Source: [Actinomadura] parvosata subsp. kistnae
GTDB lineage: Bacteria > Actinomycetota > Actinomycetes > Streptosporangiales > Streptosporangiaceae
DNA: 64,000 nucleotides
NCBI RefSeq assembly: GCF_900323885.1
Contig: NZ_OOHJ01000018.1
Location: 2,405,001 to 2,469,000 of the forward strand
Direction: 5' to 3'
Below, one piece after another: positions 32,092 to 39,592 of the stretch (position 1 is its first letter; each line of letters begins with the position of its first letter). Under the pieces are notes generated by a model. The model saw only the letters and a program-made list of their open reading frames with translations. It did not search any database and was not told the origin of the DNA. Position numbers and translations under genes: made by a program.

Positions 32092-32643
32092 ATGACCGAC
32101 TTCTTACACATCGCACTGAGCTTTCCGACTGTCATTTTCACTTTCCTTCTCGTGGTGGTCGCCGTCTATTGGCTGACCGTCATCACCGGCCTCTTCGAGG
32201 CGGAGGACGACGCCACGTGGCTGGGCCTCGGGGGAGTCCCAGCGGGGATCACGCTGTCACTGCTCATCGCGCTGGCCTGGCTGCTCTGCCTGATCGGCAG
32301 TGTGCTGACGCCGGCCGGCGCGCTCACCGCCGTGCCCATAGCCGCGGTGGCCCTGGCCTGGCTGGCCGTGCGCGGCCTGCTCAAGCCGCTACGCAGGCTG
32401 TTCCCGCAGGGGGACACGCGCTCGCGTGGCGACTTCATCGGCCAGATGTGCGTGATACGCACCGGCACGGCCACTCCGGACTTCGGCCAGGCCGAGGTCA
32501 CCGCCGCCGACGGCGCGTCCGCGATCGTGCAGGTCCGCACGACCGGCCAGGACCGCCTCACGCGCGGCGACAACGCACTCATCTTCGAATACGACAAAGA
32601 CGGCGAATTCTTCTGGGTCATGCCGTACGAAAGTGAGCACTGA
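32092..32643 (+). CDS. OB-fold membrane protein, YqiJ/NfeD-like, partner of the flotillin
   Basis: This 183-residue protein has three to four N-terminal hydrophobic helices (about 8-32, 48-70 and 74-95). A soluble C-terminal OB-like beta domain follows (RGDFIGQMCVIRTGTATPDFGQAEVTAADGASAIVQVRT, then GDNALIFEYDKDGEFFWVMPY). This layout matches NfeD and YqiJ proteins, which are encoded with SPFH proteins. Its TGA overlaps the flotillin ATG (TGATG). An AT-rich stretch with TATAGT at 32044-32049 lies upstream as a possible -10, and a GAGG ribosome site precedes the ATG. Confidence 0.75.
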   Translation: MTDFLHIALSFPTVIFTFLLVVVAVYWLTVITGLFEAEDDATWLGLGGVPAGITLSLLIALAWLLCLIGSVLTPAGALTAVPIAAVALAWLAVRGLLKPLRRLFPQGDTRSRGDFIGQMCVIRTGTATPDFGQAEVTAADGASAIVQVRTTGQDRLTRGDNALIFEYDKDGEFFWVMPYESEH

Positions 32644-34736
32644 TGGACGTCATCTCCACCGGCTTCGGCGTATTCCTCGCCGTCATCCTGGTCATCGTGA
32701 TCGGTCTCCTCATCGTCATCGGCCGCCTTTTCCGCAAGGTCGAGCAGGGCAAGGCGCTGATCGTCTCGAAGGTCAACAAGGTGGACGTCACGTTCACCGG
32801 CGCCGTGGTGCTGCCCGTGATTCACAAGGCCGAGATCATGGACATCTCGGTCAAGACCATCGAGATCGAGCGGACCGGCCGCGAAGGGCTCATCTGCCGC
32901 GACAACATCAGGGCCGACATCAAGATCACGTTCTTCGTCCGGGTGAACAAGACCCAGGAGGACGTCATCAAGGTCGCCCAGGCGATCGGCACCGCCCGCG
33001 CCAGCGACGAGGCCACGCTGCAGGAGCTGTTCAACGCGAAGTTCTCCGAGGCGCTCAAGACCGCCGGCAAGCACCTCGACTTCGTCGATCTCTACACCAA
33101 GCGCGACGAGTTCCGCGACGAGATCGTCCGGCTGATCGGCACCGACCTCAACGGCTACAGCCTTGAGGACGCCGCCATCGACTACCTGGAGCAGACCTCG
33201 CTGGCCCAGCTCGACAAGAGCAACATCCTCGACGCCCAGGGCATCCGCAAGATCACCGAGCTGACGGCCATCGAGCACGTGCGCACGAACGAGTTCCAGC
33301 GCAACGAGGAGAAGGAGATCACCCGCCAGAACGTGGACGCCCGCGAGGCCATCCTGGAGCTGGAGCGCCGCCAGGCCGACGCCGAGCTGAAGCAGCGCCG
33401 CGAGATCGAGACGGTCAAGGCGCGCGAGGAGGCCGAGATCGCCCGCGTCCAAGCGGAGGAGCGGCTGCGCGCCCAGGCCGCGCACATGAAGACCGACGAG
33501 CAGCTCGGCGTGCAGAACGAGAACCGGGCCCGCGAGATCGCCGTCGCCGAGAAGAACCGCGAGCGGGTGATCGCCATCGAGAGCGAGCGCATCGAGAAGG
33601 ACCGGATGCTGGAGGTCATCGCCCGCGAGCGGGAGACCGAGCTGTCGCGCATCGCCAAGGACAAGGAGGTCGAGACCGAGAAGCGGTCGATCGCCGAGGT
33701 GATCCGCGAGCGCATCGCGGTCGACAAGACCGTGGCCGAGCAGGAGGAGTCGATCAAGCGGCTGCGCGTGGTCGAGGAGGCCGAGCGCACCCGCCAGCAG
33801 GTGATCATCGCCGCCGAGGCCGAGGCCCAGGAGAACCTGGTCAAGGACATCAAGGCGGCCGAGGCCGCGGAGGCCGCCTCCAAGTTCAAGGCGCGCGAGG
33901 AGCTCGTGCTCGCCGAGGCCCGCCAGCAGGCCGCCGAGCTGGAGGCCAGGGCGAAGATGCGGCTGGCCGAGGGCGTCCAGGCCGAGTCCGCCGCCGCCGG
34001 GCTGGCGCAGGTGCAGGTCAAGGAGCGTGACGCCGAGGCCATCGAGAAGGTGGGCCGCGCCGAGGCGCTGGTGCTGAAGGAGAAGCTGGCCGCCGAGGCG
34101 GACGGCGCCCGCGCCATGGCGCTGGTGGAGGGCGACCGGCTCAAGGCGCAGGCCGAGGGCGAGCAGGCGATGGCCCTGGCCGGCGCCGCAGCGGTGGGCG
34201 AGAAGCTGAAGGCCGAGGCCGAGGGCCTGACCCAGAAGGCCGCCGCCATGGCCGCGCTCGACGAGGCGAGCCGGGCGCACGAGGAGTACCGCCTGCGCCT
34301 GGAGGCCGACAAGGAGATCCGGCTCAAGCACATCGACGTCTCCCGGCAGGTGGCCGAGTCGCAGGCCAGCGTGCTGGCGGCGGGCCTGGCCAAGGCCAAC
34401 ATCGACATCGTCGGCGGCGACACCATGTTCTTCGACAAGGTGGTCGGTTCGATCACCGCGGGCAAGGTGGTGGACGGCTTCGTCGACCACTCGCAGGTCG
34501 CGGGGGCGATCGTCGCTCCGTACGTCAACGGCACCGCGAGCCTGGCGGCCGACCTCGCGAGCGTGGTCGGCGGCGTGCGTACCGAGGACGTGAAGAACCT
34601 GACCGTGTCCGCCCTGCTCATGCGGCTCATCGCGGACGGCGGCCCGCAGTCGACGGCGCTCGGCGAGCTGCTGGAGACGGCCCGCCGGCTCGGCGTGGCC
34701 GACTCGCCGGTCGCGGCGCTGGCCGGCGCCAAGTGA
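32643..34736 (+). CDS. flotillin-like SPFH protein (YqiK type)
   Basis: This 697-residue protein has a membrane-associated N-terminus (about 5-28) and an SPFH/PHB domain at about 30-200 (VEQGKALIVSKVNKVDVTFTG, RDNIRADIKITFFVRVNKTQEDVIKVAQAIG). A very long Ala/Glu/Arg coiled coil covers about 215-560 (repeated EAEEIARVQAEER-like heptads). A flotillin C-terminal region follows (DIVGGDTMFFDKVVGSITAGKVVDGFV, about 575-600). Such proteins build oligomeric membrane rafts or cages. The gene is coupled to both neighbours: its ATG overlaps the OB-fold gene stop and its TGA overlaps the GTG of the giant ATPase. Confidence 0.93.
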   Translation: MDVISTGFGVFLAVILVIVIGLLIVIGRLFRKVEQGKALIVSKVNKVDVTFTGAVVLPVIHKAEIMDISVKTIEIERTGREGLICRDNIRADIKITFFVRVNKTQEDVIKVAQAIGTARASDEATLQELFNAKFSEALKTAGKHLDFVDLYTKRDEFRDEIVRLIGTDLNGYSLEDAAIDYLEQTSLAQLDKSNILDAQGIRKITELTAIEHVRTNEFQRNEEKEITRQNVDAREAILELERRQADAELKQRREIETVKAREEAEIARVQAEERLRAQAAHMKTDEQLGVQNENRAREIAVAEKNRERVIAIESERIEKDRMLEVIARERETELSRIAKDKEVETEKRSIAEVIRERIAVDKTVAEQEESIKRLRVVEEAERTRQQVIIAAEAEAQENLVKDIKAAEAAEAASKFKAREELVLAEARQQAAELEARAKMRLAEGVQAESAAAGLAQVQVKERDAEAIEKVGRAEALVLKEKLAAEADGARAMALVEGDRLKAQAEGEQAMALAGAAAVGEKLKAEAEGLTQKAAAMAALDEASRAHEEYRLRLEADKEIRLKHIDVSRQVAESQASVLAAGLAKANIDIVGGDTMFFDKVVGSITAGKVVDGFVDHSQVAGAIVAPYVNGTASLAADLASVVGGVRTEDVKNLTVSALLMRLIADGGPQSTALGELLETARRLGVADSPVAALAGAK

Positions 34737-34794
34737 GCACGGGCGCCGACCGGCGCGAAGGGGGCACCGGCGCTGACCGGCGCCAAGTGGGCAC
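34717..34794. repeat. 27-bp triplicate spanning the flotillin stop and ATPase start
   Basis: Three 24-base units (34717-34740, 34744-34767, 34771-34794) recur at exactly 27-base spacing, with the form CGCTGACCGGCGCCAAGTGG plus GCAC. The first holds the last flotillin codons, its TGA and a GTG start. The third holds another in-frame GTG (34787) that would also serve as a start. Confidence 0.9.
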
Positions 34795-37700
34795 GCTCGA
34801 AGCGGGTCTGGAGGCCGGGACGTACGAGGTCCTGCGCAACCGCCTCCAGGCCCAGGCCAAGGCCCTCGCGGAGGCGGCCGAGGCGGTCAACCAGGAGCGG
34901 CTGCGCGTCTTCGGCGGCGCGGAGCTGCGCCTGCTCGGCACCGAGCGGATCAGGACCGAGAACAACTGCGTCCCCAGGGACATCGTCTCCCTGGGCGACG
35001 TGATGCTCTTCGGCTACAACGTCTTCATCGGGCTCAAGCCGGAGACGACGGTCGCGGACGTGTTCGCCGTGCACCGCTTCTCCCGCGAGGGCGACGCGTT
35101 CCGCTTCGACGCCGACCGGCTGGAGGCGCTGGACGATCCGGCGTTCAGGAAGGACTTCGCCGAGCTCTACCGCTACTACAAGGAGACCAGGCTCCAGCAG
35201 TTGCGGCGGGTGGAGGGCAAGCTGCTGGCGGTGTTCCAGACGGGGCCGGCGGACACGCGGGTGCTGCGCTGGACGGTCAGCACCTCCGGAGTCCCGAAAT
35301 ATCAGGACAATCGGGGGGAGCGGGACCACACGTTCCCCCCGTCCCACGACTTCGAGTGGACGCCCACCACCCGCGACGACCACGTCCTCGGCCGCCACCC
35401 GCACATCTCCATCGGCGGCGAGGTGTTCGTCGAGACCGTCGGCGGCGACCTCACCATCAAGATCGAGGACAACACGGAGACCGGCGCCGGCATCTACGCC
35501 GAGCCGGTCGCCGAGCCGCTGCAGAGCCTCGCGGACGCCGACGTCGAGTACGCCCGCGTCGGCCCGCTGATCCTCATGCGGATCCGCCCGTACAAGGAGA
35601 CCGAGCGGCGGCACCTCGTCTTCAACACCCGCACCAAGACGGTCGTCCGGCTCGACGGCATCGGGCAGGCCTGCCAGCGGCTGCCCGAGGACCAGGGGCT
35701 CATCTTCCCCGGCGGCTACTACCTGGCCACCGGCGTCAGCAAGACGTTCGACACGGACGTGAGCGACCTGGAGTTCGAGCGGGTCGTCCGCTCCCCCAAC
35801 GGCGAGGACGTCCTGTACGTCTTCCACGCCAGGGGCGACGGGCGCTCGCTGCTGCTGCCGTACAACGTGATCAGGAAGGAGGTGGCCACCCCCATCGTCT
35901 GCCACGGGTACTCGCTGTTCGACGACGGCACGATGGTGGTCTTCCGCGCCACCTCCGACGAGCCGACCCGGGTGCACCCGATGCAGGTGTGGCAGACGCC
36001 GTACGTGTCGGACACCTACGCCGCCGCCCAGCCCACCGGCACCGGGCCGCTGGAGCGCATCGGCAACGCCGAGCTGGTGCGCGGCATCTCCGACTGCCTG
36101 TCCGTGGCGCGCATGGTCGAGGAGATGGCGCCGTCGGCCGGCACGTTCGAGGGGCTGATCGCGGCCTGCACGCGGGCGTTCGACTCCTACCACTGGCTCG
36201 GCGAGCACGGACTGCGCGGGCCGCTCGCCGACGTGCGCGCCACCGCCGAGCAGGTGCTCGACGAGTACGAGAACGTCGAGCAGCTCACCCGCCAGGCCGC
36301 GCGGACCCTTGAGGCGGCCACCGAGGAGACCACCCAGCTCGTCCGCCGCGCCCGGGCCGACACCCCGGCCACCGCCGACGCCTGGGTCACGTTGCTGGCC
36401 ACGCTGCGCCGCGCCCAGGGGCACCTGGTGACGCTGCGGGAGGTCCGCTACATCGACCTGGCCGCCCTCGACGGCCTGTCCGCGTCCGTGCGGGAGGAGC
36501 TGGGCTCGGCCGGGAAGCGGGCCGTGGCGTTCCTGTCGGGCGCGGACGCGTTCACCGCCTACCACGCGGCCGTCGAGGCGCTGGCCGCAGAAGCCGCCGC
36601 GATCGGCACCGTCGCCGAGGCCGCGCCCGTCGCCGACCGGCTGGCCGAGCAGGCCGAGGGGCTGGAGGTGGTCACGGAGGTCGTCGGGTCGCTGGACATC
36701 GCCGACGCCACCGTCCGCACCTCGATCCTCGGCCGCATCGCCGAGGTGCTCGGCGGCGTGAACCGGGCCAGGGCCGTGCTCGACGGGCGGCGGCGCGAGC
36801 TGCTGGGCTCGGAGGGGCGGGCCGCGTTCGCCGCCGAGTTCGCCCTGCTCGGGCAGGCCGTCACCGGCGCGCTGGCCATGGCCGACACGCCGGAGAAGTG
36901 CGACGAGCAGCTCGGGCGGCTCATGCTCCAGGTCGAGGGGCTGGAGTCGCGCTTCGGCGAGTTCGACGACTTCGCCGCGCAGCTCGCCGCCAAGCGGGAC
37001 GACGTCTACGAGGCGTTCTCGGCCCGCAAGCAGACCCAGCTCGACGACCTCGCCCGCCGCGCCGACCGCGTCTTCGCCTCCGCCGAGCGCATCCTCGGCA
37101 GCATCACCAGGCGGCTGGGGTCGCTGGCGTCGCTGGACGAGGTCAACACGTACTTCGCGACCGACCCGATGGTGGCCAAGGTCCGCTCGGCCGCCGCCGA
37201 CCTGCGCGGGCTCGGCGACGCCGTACGGGCAGAAGAGCTGGACGGGCGGGTGAAGTCGGCCCAGCAGGAGGCCGGCCGGGCGCTGCGCGACCGCCTCGAC
37301 CTCTTCTCGGACGGCGGCGAGACCCTGCGCCTCGGCCACCACCGCTTCGCCGTCAACACCCAGCCCATCGACCTGACGCTGGTGCCCGGTGACGGCGCCA
37401 TGCAGTTCGCGATCACCGGCACCGACTACCGGGCGCCCGTGCCCGCCTCCTTCGAGGACACCCGGCCCTTCTGGGACCAGACGCTGGTCTCCGAGACGGC
37501 GGAGGTCTACCGGGCCGAGCACCTGGCCGCCTCGCTGCTCGACTCCGTCACCGCCGGGGCGCCTCTGGAGGAGCTGGTCCGCCGGGCCGCCGAGGAGCGC
37601 TACGACGAGGGCTACGAGCGCGGCGTCCACGACCACGACGCCACGCTCATCCTCGACACGCTGGTCCGGCTGCGGGAGGGGGCCGGCTTGCTGCGCTACC

Positions 37701-39592
37701 CCGCCGCGACGCGGGCGGCGGCGCAGCTCTACTGGGCGTTCGGGACGGACGAGGTTTCACGTAAAACATTGGCCGCCCGCGCCGCGTCGCTGGTCAGAGC
37801 CCGCACGATCTTCGGTATCACGCCCGCCCTCGGCGACCTGGCCGACGAGCTGGACCGGGCGATCGCCGCGTTCCTCCCCGATCTGGGCCTGCCTCCGGTC
37901 GGCCTCGCCGGCGAATACCTCGTCGAGGAGCTGGGCGGCACGCCCGCCGGGTTCGTCACCGCCAAGGCCGCCCTCGACCTCCTCGACGGCTTCCGGCACG
38001 CGCTCGGGCCGGTCAGGCTGCGTGAGTTCGAGGCGGACCTGAAGGCGCTGCCGCTGCCCGAGCGGGTCCAGCTCGCCCACGCCTGGCTCACCGCCTACCA
38101 CCAGGGGCCGGAGGTGGCCGAAGCGCTCGCCGTCCAGCTCTGCGACCACCTGCCCCGCCACGACTCCAGCGCCACCACCGGCGAGACCGTCGACGGCCTG
38201 CTCGGCGCCCACCCGAGGATCAAGGACCGCAAGCTGGACGTCCGCCTCGACGAGCTGCTGCCCAGGATGCGGCGCTTCGCCCAGGAACGCGTCCCCGCCT
38301 ACCGCGCCTACCAGCGCCGCAGGAACGAGCTGGTCGAGGCCGAGCGGCGCCGCCTGCGCCTGGACGAGTACAAGCCGAAGGTCATGAGCGCGTTCGTCCG
38401 CAACCGCCTGCTCGACGAGGTGTACCTGCCGCTGATCGGCGACAACCTCGCCAAACAGCTCGGCGCCGCCGGCGCCGGCCGGCGCACCGACCAGATGGGC
38501 CTGCTCCTGCTCATCTCGCCGCCCGGCTACGGCAAGACCACCCTCATGGAGTACGTCGCCAGCCGCCTCGGCCTCGTCTTCGTCAAGGTCAACGGCCCCG
38601 CCCTCGGCCACGAGGTCACCTCGCTCGACCCGGCCGACGCGCCCGACGCCACCGCCCGGCAGGAAGTGGAGAAGATCTCCTTCGCGCTGGAGACCGGCAA
38701 CAACACCCTGCTCTACCTCGACGACATCCAGCACACCTCGCCCGAGCTGCTGCAGAAGTTCATCTCGCTCTGCGACGCCCAGCGCCGCATCGAAGGCGTG
38801 TGGAACGGCCGCACCCGGACGTACGACCTGCGCGGCAAGCGGTTCGCCGTGTGCATGGCCGGCAACCCGTACACCGAGTCGGGGCAGCGCTTCCGCATCC
38901 CCGACATGCTGGCCAACCGCGCCGACGTGTGGAACCTGGGCGACGTCCTGTCCGGCAAGGAAGAGCTGTTCGCGCTCAGCTACGTGGACAACGCCCTCAC
39001 CTCCAACCCCGTGCTCGCGCCCCTGTCCGGCCGCGACCGCTCCGACGTGGAGCTGCTCGTCCGCCTGGCCAGGAACGACCCCGCCGTCCGGCCCGACCAG
39101 CTCAAGCACCCCTACACCAAGCCCGAGCTGGACCAGATACTCAGCGTCCTGGCCAAGCTCGTGCGGGTGCAGGAGGTCGTGCTGGCCAACAACCGGGCCT
39201 ACATCGCCTCCGCCGCCCAGTCCGACGCCGCCCGCACCGAGCCGCCGTACCGGCTGCAGGGCTCCTACCGCAACATGAACAAGCTGGCCGAGCGCATCGT
39301 GCCCGCCATGAACGACGACGAGCTCGAAGCGGTCATCGACGACCACTACCTCGGCGAGGCCCAGACCCTCACCGCCGACGCCGAGTCCAACCTGCTCAAG
39401 CTCGCCGAGCTGCGCGGCCGCCTGACCCCCGCCCAGGCCGAGCGCTGGGCGGCGGTCAAGGCGGCCTACCTCAAGGCCAAGGCGCTCGGCGGGGCCGAGG
39501 ACGACCCGATGACCCGGGCCGTCGGCGCCATCGGCCTGCTCGCCGACCGGGTGAGCGAGGTCGGCACGGCCATCAGGGAGTCAGACCGCTGA
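34733..39592 (+). CDS. giant AAA ATPase of the DNA repair ATPase (DUF3686-type) family
   Basis: This 1,619-residue protein has an N-terminal family domain (LEAGTYEVLRNRLQAQAKAL, RIRTENNCVPRDIVSLGDVMLFGYNVFIGL), beta-rich and coiled-coil middle regions, and a C-terminal AAA module. The module has Walker A SPPGYGKT at 1262-1269 (Lys1268), Walker B LLYLDD with Asp1330/Asp1331, and a sensor-like MAGNPYTESGQRFRIPDMLANRADVWNLGD. NCBI labels the family DNA repair ATPase, but its function is essentially unknown. It is co-encoded with a flotillin and an OB-fold membrane protein. The GTG at 34733 overlaps the flotillin stop; a GTG at 34787 is equally plausible. Codons 1008-1013 form a parS-like site. 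The last 12 bases overlap the convergent ABC-F gene. Confidence 0.85.
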   Translation: MSTGADRREGGTGADRRQVGTLEAGLEAGTYEVLRNRLQAQAKALAEAAEAVNQERLRVFGGAELRLLGTERIRTENNCVPRDIVSLGDVMLFGYNVFIGLKPETTVADVFAVHRFSREGDAFRFDADRLEALDDPAFRKDFAELYRYYKETRLQQLRRVEGKLLAVFQTGPADTRVLRWTVSTSGVPKYQDNRGERDHTFPPSHDFEWTPTTRDDHVLGRHPHISIGGEVFVETVGGDLTIKIEDNTETGAGIYAEPVAEPLQSLADADVEYARVGPLILMRIRPYKETERRHLVFNTRTKTVVRLDGIGQACQRLPEDQGLIFPGGYYLATGVSKTFDTDVSDLEFERVVRSPNGEDVLYVFHARGDGRSLLLPYNVIRKEVATPIVCHGYSLFDDGTMVVFRATSDEPTRVHPMQVWQTPYVSDTYAAAQPTGTGPLERIGNAELVRGISDCLSVARMVEEMAPSAGTFEGLIAACTRAFDSYHWLGEHGLRGPLADVRATAEQVLDEYENVEQLTRQAARTLEAATEETTQLVRRARADTPATADAWVTLLATLRRAQGHLVTLREVRYIDLAALDGLSASVREELGSAGKRAVAFLSGADAFTAYHAAVEALAAEAAAIGTVAEAAPVADRLAEQAEGLEVVTEVVGSLDIADATVRTSILGRIAEVLGGVNRARAVLDGRRRELLGSEGRAAFAAEFALLGQAVTGALAMADTPEKCDEQLGRLMLQVEGLESRFGEFDDFAAQLAAKRDDVYEAFSARKQTQLDDLARRADRVFASAERILGSITRRLGSLASLDEVNTYFATDPMVAKVRSAAADLRGLGDAVRAEELDGRVKSAQQEAGRALRDRLDLFSDGGETLRLGHHRFAVNTQPIDLTLVPGDGAMQFAITGTDYRAPVPASFEDTRPFWDQTLVSETAEVYRAEHLAASLLDSVTAGAPLEELVRRAAEERYDEGYERGVHDHDATLILDTLVRLREGAGLLRYPAATRAAAQLYWAFGTDEVSRKTLAARAASLVRARTIFGITPALGDLADELDRAIAAFLPDLGLPPVGLAGEYLVEELGGTPAGFVTAKAALDLLDGFRHALGPVRLREFEADLKALPLPERVQLAHAWLTAYHQGPEVAEALAVQLCDHLPRHDSSATTGETVDGLLGAHPRIKDRKLDVRLDELLPRMRRFAQERVPAYRAYQRRRNELVEAERRRLRLDEYKPKVMSAFVRNRLLDEVYLPLIGDNLAKQLGAAGAGRRTDQMGLLLLISPPGYGKTTLMEYVASRLGLVFVKVNGPALGHEVTSLDPADAPDATARQEVEKISFALETGNNTLLYLDDIQHTSPELLQKFISLCDAQRRIEGVWNGRTRTYDLRGKRFAVCMAGNPYTESGQRFRIPDMLANRADVWNLGDVLSGKEELFALSYVDNALTSNPVLAPLSGRDRSDVELLVRLARNDPAVRPDQLKHPYTKPELDQILSVLAKLVRVQEVVLANNRAYIASAAQSDAARTEPPYRLQGSYRNMNKLAERIVPAMNDDELEAVIDDHYLGEAQTLTADAESNLLKLAELRGRLTPAQAERWAAVKAAYLKAKALGGAEDDPMTRAVGAIGLLADRVSEVGTAIRESDR
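37753..37768. promoter_or_regulatory. parS-like ParB-binding site inside the giant ATPase gene
   Basis: The 14-mer GTTTCACGTAAAAC at 37754-37767 differs from the actinomycete parS core GTTTCACGTGAAAC at one base. The flanked 16-mer matches the general bacterial parS at 14 of 16. It is read as GTT TCA CGT AAA ACA TTG (Val1008 to Leu1013), six consecutive codons that are rare in a 72% G+C genome, so the DNA sequence itself seems to be under selection. parS sites often lie inside genes near the replication origin. Confidence 0.75.

Noticed and set aside
33182..37636. A 1,484-codon open frame on the minus strand opposite the flotillin and giant ATPase genes
   Set aside because: It is a by-product of very GC-rich codons on the other strand. 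The sequence is low complexity, has no recognisable domains, and crosses two well-supported genes.
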